This document shows, one piece after another, positions 1-8,284 of a stretch of DNA of 64,000 nt. Origin of the DNA: Candidatus Undinarchaeales archaeon. GTDB lineage: Archaea > SpSt-1190 > JASMDC01. The DNA is taken from assembly GCA_030753015.1 (NCBI GenBank), contig JASMDC010000017.1:8662-72661 (forward strand). The letters run 5' to 3'. The notes beneath the pieces were generated by a model. It was given only the letters and a program-made list of their open reading frames with translations. It was not told the DNA's origin and ran no database searches. Numbering within the stretch: the stretch's first letter is position 1; each line of letters opens with the position of its first letter. The position numbers and the translations under genes were made by a program.

Positions 1-418
1 CTTGGAGGAGGACGTTATCGTTCCGCGCCGCGCCCCTACCCGTCGGATTAAAGGAACAGGTCACGACCAGCTGGTCATCGATGATGCAGAACTTGTTGTG
101 CATCAGTGCGCGCTCAGCATGTCCCCATCGGACCGGGATCCCCGCCGGTCCGTCTCTCCCATGTACGACCACACGCGCGCTGGTTCGTCTGAGGGCGGCG
201 ACCACGGCTGGATGATCTACATCATAGAAAGCACAGCTCACCGAGCGATGTGCTGAGAGGATCGCAGCGGCCAGGATATCCCCACAAGGCTCGCGCGGAC
301 AGAAGTGCACTGTTGGTGTAGGGGCAGCCTCATATGGGATGCTGGGTTCCTGCCAATAAGCGGCCACAGCGACGCACACCACAAGGATGATAATCGGTAG
401 AAGAGGCCTTAGTCCCAT
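1..418 (-). CDS. PLD-like phosphodiesterase/nuclease, 3' end cut by window
   Basis: Reading the minus strand from the ATG at 418 gives an open frame of 139 residues that runs off the window without a stop. It begins with a hydrophobic anchor or signal (about residues 4-21), then a Pro-rich linker. Near the cut end it carries HNKFCIIDD and then SFNPTGRGAARNDN, the H-x-K-x4-D and trailing N of a phospholipase D (HKD) half-site, as in Nuc-type secreted nucleases. Only one HKD motif is visible; small Nuc-like members dimerise to complete the site, but the missing end could hold a second. Probably an exported or membrane-tethered phosphodiesterase; substrate unknown. It is divergent from the gene at 474. 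Confidence 0.75.
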   Translation of the reverse strand, partial: MGLRPLLPIIILVVCVAVAAYWQEPSIPYEAAPTPTVHFCPREPCGDILAAAILSAHRSVSCAFYDVDHPAVVAALRRTSARVVVHGRDGPAGIPVRWGHAERALMHNKFCIIDDQLVVTCSFNPTGRGAARNDNVLLQ

Positions 419-443
419 GAAAAGAAAGGCGGTCTGACAAACC

Positions 444-451
444 TTTTTAAA
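444..451 (+). promoter_or_regulatory. TATA-like box for the gene at 474
   Basis: TTTTTAAA centred about 26 bases before the ATG at 474, with no ribosome-binding site between, as expected for a leaderless archaeal transcript. Confidence 0.5.
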
Positions 452-473
452 CCTGCGACGGGAACGTTCCACT

Positions 474-2000
474 ATGTCGGAATCCCTGGCGTCCTATGTG
501 GCACAGCTGATGCGCCAGGGATACACGAACGACCAGGTGATAGAGACCCTGCGGGAGCAGGGATGGGATAAGAAGGCTATCACTGAGGCCCTTGAGCAGG
601 CAGCAGTGCTCGCAGATCAGCCGGATCCGCGGCTCGCATCCTTTCCCAAGCCCTTGATCCCGCCGGTGGTAGTAGCCGGAGCCCTGGGTCTCGTTGTCGT
701 GCTCGTGTTCGTATCCATGTTCATGGGCGGATCGGAGCCAGTACCGGTGGAACCGACACCCACACCGCGCCCTACTCCCGAACCTACCCCCGAAACAACG
801 GTGGTACCCACACCCACGCCGAAACCGGAACCGAAAGGCTTGGGTGTCGACCTGATCGGAGTGACCGTACGCTCCAAGGACGAGACACAGTTCGTCCACC
901 GGGACTTTACCGTTGACGCGATCAAGCTCGTGTACGATGTCCTCTCCGCACCTGGCGCCCAGGAGCGCTACGAGTCTATCCAGAAATTCGTGGGCTATTG
1001 TCAGAACAGGACCTTCCCTAATCCCGAGCTCGACCGTGAGCTCGAGGAAATGGATAAGGACATGGAGAACTACAAGTTCTACTTAGAGACGAACAACATC
1101 CCCAAGGCCACCGAGGTGCTGGAAAGCGATATCTTCGGAAGGTTCAGCGCTAAGAGTGTCGAGGGACCGCTGCCCGTCACCGTCTCGCTGAGCTACGGGA
1201 CCGGCCTTGTCCTCAACCTCACCTCCACGACCAATCTCATAGGCGTTAACACGCTCTGGGAGACGTCCCATCTGATCCAATCGAACATCCCTGACGACGT
1301 GTGGACCGGAGTATGGGACGAGGCGTGGAAGAACACGTTCCCCGCGGACGCCGACCGCTCGTCCTTCACTGTGGACATCCTCTACCTTGACCCGACCTCG
1401 CTCGAAGTGACCAGGCCGCGGGCGGCGGACTTCCGGTACTACGGGAAGAGCGGTCTGCGACCGCTCCAGGGGAACGGCTACACGATCCCAAGCTTCGAGG
1501 CCGTGCTCGTCTACCTGATCGGCGGCGAGGTGTGCACCCAGACCGAGCGAACATGGTCCGGCGCGAAGGTCGGACAGTGGTCGTGCTCCGAGAGGGTGAA
1601 GGAGGGCGAGTTCTTCGTCAAGAAGAACGTGACCTTCGCGTTCCTTGATCTATCTCCCGTGCAGGGGGACCTCACGGCGGTCTACCGTACCGAGCTCAAG
1701 GCGAGCATCGGCGGCAATCCCATCGACTTCACGTTCCTATTCCTTGAGGGGAAGGAGCCCTTCTCCGAATCATCGGTCACCGACCTCCTTGAGAAGCTCA
1801 AGCTCAAGATCTACGGTGAGCCGAAGACGGAAGGGACGGCAAAATGTCCCATCCATGTTGTTGACACCTTCACGGACGCACCGGTCAGGTACGTGGCCGC
1901 CGTTGCCGTCGGAGAGTACATGATGGTGATGTACGCCGACGACAAGCCCAATCCCGCCTACTTCCGCAGCATAGCCGACGCGCTGTGCGCCAAGGTCTAG
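474..2000 (+). CDS. One-pass surface protein with helical N-terminus and unknown ectodomain
   Basis: 508 residues. Residues 1-43 are two helix-turn units of the pattern L-x3-G-[YW]-x4-[VI], closely resembling the N-termini of the proteins at 8285-8998, 9050-12610 and 45278-46348. One membrane helix follows (about 64-84), then a Pro/Thr-rich linker of TPTP/PEPT repeats (87-125), then an ectodomain of about 380 residues with a few cysteines. The topology suggests a cytoplasmic N-terminal adaptor and an external C-terminal domain. I do not recognise the ectodomain. The stop codon overlaps that of the convergent gene in the palindrome CTAG (1997-2000). Coding status is strong from length and composition; function is unknown. 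Confidence 0.8.
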   Translation: MSESLASYVAQLMRQGYTNDQVIETLREQGWDKKAITEALEQAAVLADQPDPRLASFPKPLIPPVVVAGALGLVVVLVFVSMFMGGSEPVPVEPTPTPRPTPEPTPETTVVPTPTPKPEPKGLGVDLIGVTVRSKDETQFVHRDFTVDAIKLVYDVLSAPGAQERYESIQKFVGYCQNRTFPNPELDRELEEMDKDMENYKFYLETNNIPKATEVLESDIFGRFSAKSVEGPLPVTVSLSYGTGLVLNLTSTTNLIGVNTLWETSHLIQSNIPDDVWTGVWDEAWKNTFPADADRSSFTVDILYLDPTSLEVTRPRAADFRYYGKSGLRPLQGNGYTIPSFEAVLVYLIGGEVCTQTERTWSGAKVGQWSCSERVKEGEFFVKKNVTFAFLDLSPVQGDLTAVYRTELKASIGGNPIDFTFLFLEGKEPFSESSVTDLLEKLKLKIYGEPKTEGTAKCPIHVVDTFTDAPVRYVAAVAVGEYMMVMYADDKPNPAYFRSIADALCAKV

Positions 2001-2797
2001 ACCGGTACCTGAGGGGACTCGACCATTCGGTCGATGCCCATGTGCACAAGCTCATCCTCGCTGGGGAGGGCGTCGTTCTTGGCGAACACAGCACATCCCT
2101 TGAGATAGAGGGGCACACCCATGGTAGGATGGTCGAGACGGAAGAGCGAATCCTTGCAAGCCTGGGTGCAGGGGAACACGCCCCACTCGGGCCGTCCGGG
2201 GCGGGTAGAGGCGAGCCCTACCAGGCAGTACCTGCTGATGGTGACGAACACGTACGGGTGATGGAATGAGCCATGAAAGGGATTCTTTCCCTCACCCAGG
2301 CGAAGGGAGACGCCTTGGAAGGGATTCTCCACCTCAACCCGGCGGACGCCACGCGAAGCTAGCAGGCTGCGCACCACGGGGACGTCCATGTTGGTCGTGC
2401 GGAACCGCTCCCAGGCTTCGGTCGTTAGGGCCTCCTTTGCTAGCATGAGGCGCGGACCACGCTTCTGCTTATGGATGATGCCGCCTACCACGGGCTCGAG
2501 CCGGCCCTCCTCGGCGACAACGTCGATCACACCCCAGTCGTTGGCGACGATCTCGGTACCGTCGGGGAGTTCGGCAAGGAGGGGCTTCAGCCGTGCAATG
2601 CCATCCTGTGTGACGGGCGGTGTGACGAAGGTGACGGCCACACCCGCGTCATCAGCTCTCTTAAGGGCGCCTGTGAGCTCGGTGCGTGTGGGCATGAGGC
2701 GCTGGCAATAGCCGTTTCCCAGGTAGAGCCGGTCGTGCCCGGTCCAGTCGATTGTGTCCAACAACGCCACACGGGCGACGATGATCGCACGCTCCAT
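1997..2797 (-). CDS. Peptidase U32-family protein, UbiV-like second partner
   Basis: 266 residues from the ATG at 2797, which overlaps the stop of the upstream U32 gene by one base (TGATG), so translation is probably coupled. A longer reading starting at 3040 would overlap that gene by about 240 bases and begins with Arg/Pro-rich shadow sequence, so it was rejected. The protein has the barrel-like strand/helix alternation of U32 proteins (VTFVTPPV, IVANDWGVI) and C-terminal cysteines (FPCTQAC, LKGC) that could bind an Fe-S cluster as in the UbiU/UbiV pair. U32 pairs are known to act in tRNA/rRNA hydroxylation or O2-independent quinone hydroxylation; which applies here cannot be told. Confidence 0.7.
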   Translation of the reverse strand: MERAIIVARVALLDTIDWTGHDRLYLGNGYCQRLMPTRTELTGALKRADDAGVAVTFVTPPVTQDGIARLKPLLAELPDGTEIVANDWGVIDVVAEEGRLEPVVGGIIHKQKRGPRLMLAKEALTTEAWERFRTTNMDVPVVRSLLASRGVRRVEVENPFQGVSLRLGEGKNPFHGSFHHPYVFVTISRYCLVGLASTRPGRPEWGVFPCTQACKDSLFRLDHPTMGVPLYLKGCAVFAKNDALPSEDELVHMGIDRMVESPQVPV

Positions 2798-3894
2798 CAC
2801 CTCACCACCTCGGGCCAATAGCACTCGGCGGCCGAGCAGTTCCAGCCATAGAGCTCCATGTACAGGGCCCTGCATCGTTCCATGTATGCAGTACTGTCCT
2901 CCGATCCCTCGAGCTCCTCCAGCGCACGGCGCACGAGGATGACGTCGTCCACCTTCTTGCTCGTGGGATGGATCCTGCCCTGGATCTTCAAGACGCTGAT
3001 GCCCGCGTCGCGCATAGCGCCCAGGCCGCAGATACCGCATCCGCTACCGCCCCAGTTGGGCGACCATTGCAGGCCGAACCGTTCCTGAACGGCTGTGGCG
3101 AGCTCATCGCTCCCCTCCAGGGGTTCGACATGGACCGCCGAGGAATTGAGGCAGAGATGGGTGGATGCTATACGCGCCACCGGTCCGGAGTACTGGACGG
3201 TCTTTGGGATGTGCCGCATGGCGCGAACGAGGTGCGCCCTGCTGCGGCCCAGACGGGGATTGAGGAGAGCCCACATCCCCTTTGCAGTGTCCTTGTGCCT
3301 GATCTCGGTAAGACCGTGGAAATAGGTGCACAGCCCCTCCACATAGGGGCAACGGGCGTTGAGCACGAATCCCTCAAGGGTGATGTCGGGGGCCGCTTGG
3401 GCTATGTCGGCGATCTCCTTGATGGAGAGGTGATGGGGGAGGATCACACGTGAGGCGCCTAGACGTTGGTAGAACCGGGCGGCCTGGGCGTTGAACACCG
3501 CGTTGATGGTGCTGACGTGGATATCGATGCCCACGTCGTTGTCGTGGAGGTGGGACATGAGGCCAAGATCGGCAACGATGAGGGCGTCAGCTTCCGCAGC
3601 GATGGCCTCCTCGACCTCCTCGACGAGATGTGTGAACTGTGCAGCGGAGTAGAAGTCCTGGTTAAATGCGACGTTCACGCGTATACCGAGGTCATGAGCG
3701 ATGGTCAGGGCCTTGCGCAGTTCGTCATAGGACTGCATGGACGAGCGGGTGTACATCTCGCGGCTGACGCCTCCCATGTGAGTGTAGCGCTTGCGCCACC
3801 GCTCGGAGAGCACGGCGCAGTACAGTTCTGTGGCTCCCGCACGGGCGAGGGGTTCCACCTCCTCGGCCCGGTTGATGGGAGCAAGGATGTCCAT
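2797..3894 (-). CDS. Peptidase U32-family protein, UbiU-like
   Basis: 365 residues. It opens with MDILAPINRAEEVEPLARAG, a typical U32 start, followed by the ADALIVADLGL and STINAVFNAQAA segments of the family. Cysteines at NARCPYVEGLC (about 180), a further one near 255 and CGICG (about 290) fit the four-cysteine Fe-S site of UbiU-type proteins. The open frame extends to 3981, but the ATG at 3894 was chosen because the family N-terminus begins there and a TATA-like box lies about 27 bases upstream. First gene of a two-gene operon with the second U32 protein. Likely an RNA- or small-molecule-hydroxylating enzyme rather than a protease; the substrate is inference. Confidence 0.85.
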   Translation of the reverse strand: MDILAPINRAEEVEPLARAGATELYCAVLSERWRKRYTHMGGVSREMYTRSSMQSYDELRKALTIAHDLGIRVNVAFNQDFYSAAQFTHLVEEVEEAIAAEADALIVADLGLMSHLHDNDVGIDIHVSTINAVFNAQAARFYQRLGASRVILPHHLSIKEIADIAQAAPDITLEGFVLNARCPYVEGLCTYFHGLTEIRHKDTAKGMWALLNPRLGRSRAHLVRAMRHIPKTVQYSGPVARIASTHLCLNSSAVHVEPLEGSDELATAVQERFGLQWSPNWGGSGCGICGLGAMRDAGISVLKIQGRIHPTSKKVDDVILVRRALEELEGSEDSTAYMERCRALYMELYGWNCSAAECYWPEVVR

Positions 3895-3916
3895 CGCAAG
3901 CTTCCCCAACGGACAG

Positions 3917-3924
3917 GTATAAAT
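3917..3924 (-). promoter_or_regulatory. TATA-like box of the U32 operon
   Basis: Reads ATTTATAC on the minus strand, about 27 bases before the ATG at 3894. It decides that start over the longer frame to 3981. Confidence 0.6.
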
Positions 3925-3965
3925 GTGCTTCGACAGGGCTCCGCCGTGAGCACCCAATAAAAACG

Positions 3966-5780
3966 ATGAACGCGCATCCAATGCTTGTAATGGAGCCCGC
4001 GCTCTCGGTGGACGATCCTTTCGGTGTACTGGAACGACTGGAGTCCATGGCCTTCGAGCCCTCCGAGTGGCACGACCTCAACCTCGCTGCTCACGGGCTC
4101 TCCCTGACGGGACAGTTCGAGCGTGCAGCCATCGTCGAACGTGTCAAGCAGAAGATACGCATCCTCCCACACCAGATCGAGACGGCGCTGCGTGTGCTCA
4201 ATGACCTTGGTCATCGCGCATTATTGGCCGATGAGGTCGGGCTGGGCAAGACAGTGGAAGCGGGTATCGTGCTCAAGGAGTACCTCGTCCGTGGGCTTGT
4301 GGAACGCGTGCTCATCCTTACTCCCGCTCCTCTGGTCCGCCAGTGGCAGGGAGAGCTCGAAGAGAAGTTCGGTGAAGGGTTCATCACTCCTCTTGACGAG
4401 GGGTTCCGTGGGTTCGAGAAGGAGGACCGTCTCATCTGCTCAATGGACAGAGCCCGTCAGCCCAAGAACGCCCCCTTTGTCCAGGCCCGTCCCTGGGACC
4501 TACTCATCGTGGACGAGGCTCATCGTCTGCGCAACGTGGAGACCAAACTCCACCAGTTCGTGGCGGGGATCGACGCCCGTTACTTCCTAATGCTCACCGC
4601 GACACCCATCCAGAACAACCTCTTCGAGCTGTTCAACCTCATAGACCTCCTCAAACCGGGTCATCTGGGTACGCGGAACCAGTTCGCGGTCTATTTCGTG
4701 GGGGACCGTAAGGCACAGACGCTCGAGAACGAGGGGGAGCTGCGAGAGCTGCTGGGCCAGGTCATGGTGCGCAACCGCCGCGCCGAGGTCGGACTTCAGC
4801 TCCCCGACCGACACGTCCACGACATCATGCTTGATCCTTCTCCCCAGGAGGCCGAGCTGTACCGTCGGGTCATCGGATACATAGCGGACATGTACGACGA
4901 GGTGGACGAGGGCGCGGAGTTCGACGCTGAAGAGGCCCGTCGGACCACCCGTGGTATCGACCTGCTGCGGCTCATGACGCTCGAGCGTGAGCTCGTGTCG
5001 TCCAGCCAAGCCCTGGCCGCCACTCTGCGCAAGATAATCCCGCGCGAGCCCGATCCCGAGAAACGCGTGCTCTTGGACGAGCTGTACGAGCTGTGCCTGT
5101 CGGCCCGGGACAGCACCAAGGCTTGCCATCTCTTGGAGCTCGCTCGGCGCTTGGACACTCCCCTCATCGTGTTCACGCAGTTCATCTCCACCCAGGAGCA
5201 CCTGCGGGGACGTCTGGAGGCCGCAGGCTTGGCGCCCGTGGTGTTCAACGGCAGCATGTCACCATCCGACAAGGAGTCCGCTATCCAGCGTTTCAAGGAG
5301 CGGGGCGGTGTGCTCCTGTGCACTGACTCGGGGAGCGAGGGCCGGAACCTCCAGTTCGCCAACGTGCTGGTGAACTACGATCTTCCCTGGAATCCCATGC
5401 GTCTGGAGCAGCGTATCGGCCGGATCCACCGCATTGGCCAGGAACGGGACGTGCATGTGTTCAACCTCACGCTCGCGGGTACGATCGAGGACCACATCCT
5501 GACAACGCTCTATCGCAAGATCGACCTCGTCACCGCGGCCGTGGGCGACATGGACCTTATCCTTTCCAAGCTGCCCGATGGCGTGTCGTTCGAGCGCCGG
5601 TTGTTCGAGCTGTCGCTGCGCATCAAGGACAAGCGTTCCTTCGACGAGGGGATGAAGGGGCTCGCTGATGAGATGGCGGAGGCCAAGGAGCTGGCTGCAA
5701 AGGTGCACCAGTTGGATGCCCGGGTGCTCGAGCGCTTCGACCTATCGTCCCTGGAGGACGCGGGGGTGCGTATCAAGTGA
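3966..5780 (+). CDS. SNF2/RapA-like superfamily 2 helicase
   Basis: 604 residues from the first ATG; ATGs at 3981 and 3990 are alternatives. All SNF2 landmarks are present: motif I LADEVGLGKTVEAG (about 87-100), DEAH (about 182), TATPIQNN with the following ELFNLIDLL, the second RecA lobe with GVLLCTDSGSEGRNLQ, and motif VI QRIGRIHRIGQ (about 481). This is a DNA- or RNA polymerase-directed ATP-driven translocase of the RapA/HepA branch. The protein ends soon after the helicase core, and the next gene, starting in a GTGA overlap, appears to supply the accessory C-terminal part. Role in transcription recycling or chromatin remodelling is inference. Confidence 0.93.
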   Translation: MNAHPMLVMEPALSVDDPFGVLERLESMAFEPSEWHDLNLAAHGLSLTGQFERAAIVERVKQKIRILPHQIETALRVLNDLGHRALLADEVGLGKTVEAGIVLKEYLVRGLVERVLILTPAPLVRQWQGELEEKFGEGFITPLDEGFRGFEKEDRLICSMDRARQPKNAPFVQARPWDLLIVDEAHRLRNVETKLHQFVAGIDARYFLMLTATPIQNNLFELFNLIDLLKPGHLGTRNQFAVYFVGDRKAQTLENEGELRELLGQVMVRNRRAEVGLQLPDRHVHDIMLDPSPQEAELYRRVIGYIADMYDEVDEGAEFDAEEARRTTRGIDLLRLMTLERELVSSSQALAATLRKIIPREPDPEKRVLLDELYELCLSARDSTKACHLLELARRLDTPLIVFTQFISTQEHLRGRLEAAGLAPVVFNGSMSPSDKESAIQRFKERGGVLLCTDSGSEGRNLQFANVLVNYDLPWNPMRLEQRIGRIHRIGQERDVHVFNLTLAGTIEDHILTTLYRKIDLVTAAVGDMDLILSKLPDGVSFERRLFELSLRIKDKRSFDEGMKGLADEMAEAKELAAKVHQLDARVLERFDLSSLEDAGVRIK

Positions 5781-6859
5781 GCAACGACCTTGAGCGGTTC
5801 CTTGCGGCCTACAAGCGTGTGGCCGGACTATCTCCCAGGGAAGCAGAAACGGACGTGGGGGTGGCCGATGCCATCGCCGTGGCCAAGGGTAGAGGATTGG
5901 TGGCTGCAAAGCGGCTGGTCGAGCCTCCTGGTGTGAGTAAAGATCCTTTTAGCGGTGTACAGCTCACTCACTGCCGCACGGTCCATCGCTCGACCCGTAG
6001 AAGCAGCCGTAACTTCGCACTCTGCTTCTCTTTCCGGATAGGGGTCCGCACCGCCAGTCTTCGAGAAACGGTGTATCACGTGGCAGTGGACCTGGCCACA
6101 ATGGAGCCGCTGGACGGGTTCACGGGATTCGTCGAACTGCACTACGAGAACGTCGACTACCGTCCCCGTCTCTCACCCGAGCTCATCCAGCGTGCCTTCG
6201 CACGAGCGCAAGCGGAGCTCGGCCGCCGGATGGAGCCCATGCAGGAGGAAGAACTGGCGCGGTTAACGGTCCAGCACCGGACCGCGGCTACCAGGGTGAA
6301 GGCCTACTTCCATCAGCTCCAGAAGGAGGTGCTCGAGGCAGAGCGCCGTGTCCAGCAGCGCATCGATTCCACTCGTGCCATGATAGCTTCTGCCACAACG
6401 CTAGAACTGAAGGAGAAGCGTCAGAAACGGTTGGTCCAGCTCGAGGCCGAGCTGGAGAAGGTGCGGGACCAGAACGACTTCACACTCCTTGAATACCGGA
6501 AGCGCATGGAGGGCGAGCTCACGAAGGAGGAGGACCGATGCGGTCTGGAGACCGACGTGACCATGACCTCTGCTGTGGTTCTGGAGTACGACACGTCGGT
6601 AGAGACCTATCTTCTAGTGGGCCGACACGCACATGCCGAGCTGGAGCGAGCACACTCGCCCTTCGCACGGCCCGAGCCGCCACGGTGCGCCTGCTGTGGC
6701 CAAGAGGCGGAAACGCTGGCCCTCGATGCAGCCGGCAACCTGGTGTGTCCCTCCTGTGCCCGGGTCTGTACATTATGCGGTTCCGTGCGTAGCGAACGGT
6801 GCCCCCCTGGCCGTCCCTCGAAGCTCCTTGCCCAGCCCTGTCCCCAGTGCGGGCTGTGA
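5777..6859 (+). CDS. Coiled-coil zinc-ribbon partner of the SNF2 helicase
   Basis: 360 residues beginning at a GTG that overlaps the helicase stop (GTGA), so the two are translationally coupled. A mixed N-terminal domain (1-140) is followed by a Glu/Arg-rich coiled coil (about 150-240) and a C-terminal zinc cluster: CACCG (about 305), CPSCARVCTLCG and a final CPQCG. I do not recognise the N-terminal domain. The coupling suggests it is the accessory half of a split RapA-like machine, with the ribbons contacting nucleic acid or polymerase. Codon use looks normal throughout, so it is unlikely to be a decayed gene. Confidence 0.75.
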   Translation: MSNDLERFLAAYKRVAGLSPREAETDVGVADAIAVAKGRGLVAAKRLVEPPGVSKDPFSGVQLTHCRTVHRSTRRSSRNFALCFSFRIGVRTASLRETVYHVAVDLATMEPLDGFTGFVELHYENVDYRPRLSPELIQRAFARAQAELGRRMEPMQEEELARLTVQHRTAATRVKAYFHQLQKEVLEAERRVQQRIDSTRAMIASATTLELKEKRQKRLVQLEAELEKVRDQNDFTLLEYRKRMEGELTKEEDRCGLETDVTMTSAVVLEYDTSVETYLLVGRHAHAELERAHSPFARPEPPRCACCGQEAETLALDAAGNLVCPSCARVCTLCGSVRSERCPPGRPSKLLAQPCPQCGL

Positions 6860-6888
6860 GGGGACCCGGCCAATCCCCTGGGTGGCGG

Positions 6889-6898
6889 TTTTAAATAT
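6889..6898 (+). promoter_or_regulatory. TATA-like box for the GT2 gene at 6923
   Basis: TTTTAAATAT about 29 bases before the ATG at 6923, in a short AT-rich patch within GC-rich DNA; no ribosome-binding site follows, consistent with a leaderless message. Confidence 0.65.
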
Positions 6899-6922
6899 CA
6901 ACGGCCGTACCCTTGGCCGTCC

Positions 6923-7594
6923 ATGGCCGAGCTGCGCGTCACGTGCATCGTTCCTACCCGGAACGAAGAGCGGACCATCGGTGAGCTTTTGGAGCGCATC
7001 CGCCCGCACTGCGACGAGATCGTCGTCGTCGACTCGAGCACAGACAGCACCCCCGAACGTGCGGCCAAGCATGCTCGCGTCGTACGGGAGGATCGACCAG
7101 GGAAGGGGATCGCGCTCCGCACGGGGGCGCGGGAGGCCACGGGCGACATCCTCGTGTTCATCGACGCCGATGGCTCCCACATCCCCGAGGACATCCCCGA
7201 GCTGGTCCTGCCCATCAAGGAAGGCCGTGCCGACATGGTCCTCGCCTCACGCTCGCTCGGCGGGAGCGAGGAGCTATCAGGCACTCTCAACCAGTGGTTC
7301 AGAGCAACGGCCAGCGGTGTCATCACCCTCATAATCAATTACCGCTTCGGCTCGTGGATCACCGACAGCCAGAACGGCTTCCGCGCAATCAAACGGGATG
7401 TCTTCCTCAAGCTTGGGACCACCGCCCGCATCTTCGACATCGAGACGGAGATGCTCATGAAGGCCCTGAAGCAGGACTACACCGTGGACGAGGTGCCCAG
7501 TCGCGAGAAGAGACGACGGTACGGGAGTTCAGGCATCAACCTCTGGTGGATGTGGTACCGGTACACGTGGACCACCCTCCGTAACCTCGTGTAG
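6923..7594 (+). CDS. Family 2 glycosyltransferase, dolichol-phosphate mannosyltransferase-like
   Basis: 223 residues. The N-terminal CIVPTRNEERTI and VVVDSSTDST, the metal-binding DAD in FIDADGSHIPEDI (about 79) and the later TDSQNGFRAIKRDVF are standard for the GT2 group that loads a sugar from a nucleotide donor onto polyprenyl phosphate. There is no C-terminal membrane pair, so it resembles the soluble DPM1-type enzymes. It probably supplies a lipid-linked sugar for glycosylation of the many surface proteins in this window. A second GT2 gene lies at 42204. Sugar specificity cannot be read from the sequence. Confidence 0.9.
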   Translation: MAELRVTCIVPTRNEERTIGELLERIRPHCDEIVVVDSSTDSTPERAAKHARVVREDRPGKGIALRTGAREATGDILVFIDADGSHIPEDIPELVLPIKEGRADMVLASRSLGGSEELSGTLNQWFRATASGVITLIINYRFGSWITDSQNGFRAIKRDVFLKLGTTARIFDIETEMLMKALKQDYTVDEVPSREKRRRYGSSGINLWWMWYRYTWTTLRNLV

Positions 7595-7754
7595 ACGTGT
7601 CCCGTGTGCTATGCTGTGCCAAGGCAGATTAATAACCCTTAATAACTTATATTCGGCCGAATTAGGCCAAAAAACGCGATTTCCTTCCGATTTAGAGAAA
7701 TGTTTATATACGGCTTGTGTTGCGCAGGTTATACTAGTAGAAGAGGTGAAGATG
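7595..7754 (+). promoter_or_regulatory. AT-rich promoter region with TATA box and Shine-Dalgarno
   Basis: This spacer is conspicuously AT-rich, with TTAATAA repeats near 7628-7645. The TATA-like TTTATATA at 7703-7710 and a Shine-Dalgarno GAGGTGA at 7743-7749 point to a leadered transcript for the small acidic protein, unlike most genes here. The strong TATA, leader and SD suggest high expression. Confidence 0.6.
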
Positions 7755-8189
7755 ATGTTCATGACTGAGGCCATGTACGACGTTGCGGCTGTGGACCTTG
7801 CCGGTCACAACTCAGCGTACGATGGCCGTCTCGTTATTCAGGGCTATGACAGCACGGGCAACGACTTCGACTCGGGCCGCTACACGGTCGATTTCGACCT
7901 TTGTGAGCGCACCGATGGCGAGTTCGACCTGATCGTCCATGGTATAGCTCAGGTGAAGAAGGAATTCGCTCATCCCAGCTCGCCCGCCTACGGCGGCGCC
8001 TGGCTCAAGTACGCCGATCACGACGATGTCCATGTCACCGAGGACACCCAGGAAACCGTCATTGACATTCGATCGGACCGCACCTACACGATCCACCTCA
8101 TCGATGAGCCATCGGGCACAACCCAGGACTACCTCCTCACGAAGGAGGCCGGTGAACTGATCATCGAGCCCGTGCTCGGCGACCTCTAG
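7755..8189 (+). CDS. Small acidic soluble protein, unknown
   Basis: 144 residues from the ATG at 7755, five bases after GAGGTGA; ATGs at 7752 and 7761 are equally in frame. The open frame extends to 7611, but that part lies upstream of the TATA box. The protein is Asp/Glu-rich, mostly predicted beta strand, with GGAWLKYADHDDVHV and a C-terminal LIIEPVLGDL; no signal peptide, membrane segment or cysteine cluster. I do not recognise it. T-rich runs at 8208-8220 after the stop may end the transcript. The strong promoter suggests an abundant cytosolic protein. Confidence 0.7.
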   Translation: MFMTEAMYDVAAVDLAGHNSAYDGRLVIQGYDSTGNDFDSGRYTVDFDLCERTDGEFDLIVHGIAQVKKEFAHPSSPAYGGAWLKYADHDDVHVTEDTQETVIDIRSDRTYTIHLIDEPSGTTQDYLLTKEAGELIIEPVLGDL

Positions 8190-8284
8190 GGAGCCAGCGA
8201 TTTCACAGCGTACCTTTCTTTCTTTCCAGGCCCGAGTGCCCAGTCCTCGCTGACCTTAGAAACAGTGCTGCCGTGGCCGCGGGC

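Noticed and set aside
1997-2000. CTAG shared by two convergent stop codons
   Set aside because: A compact gene junction only; not treated as a regulatory site.
2798-3040. N-terminal extension of the second U32 gene
   Set aside because: Overlaps the first U32 gene heavily and is Arg/Pro-rich shadow sequence; the TGATG junction gives a better start.
3041-3453. Plus-strand frames opposite the U32 gene
   Set aside because: The minus frame has clear U32 motifs; the plus frames are shadows.
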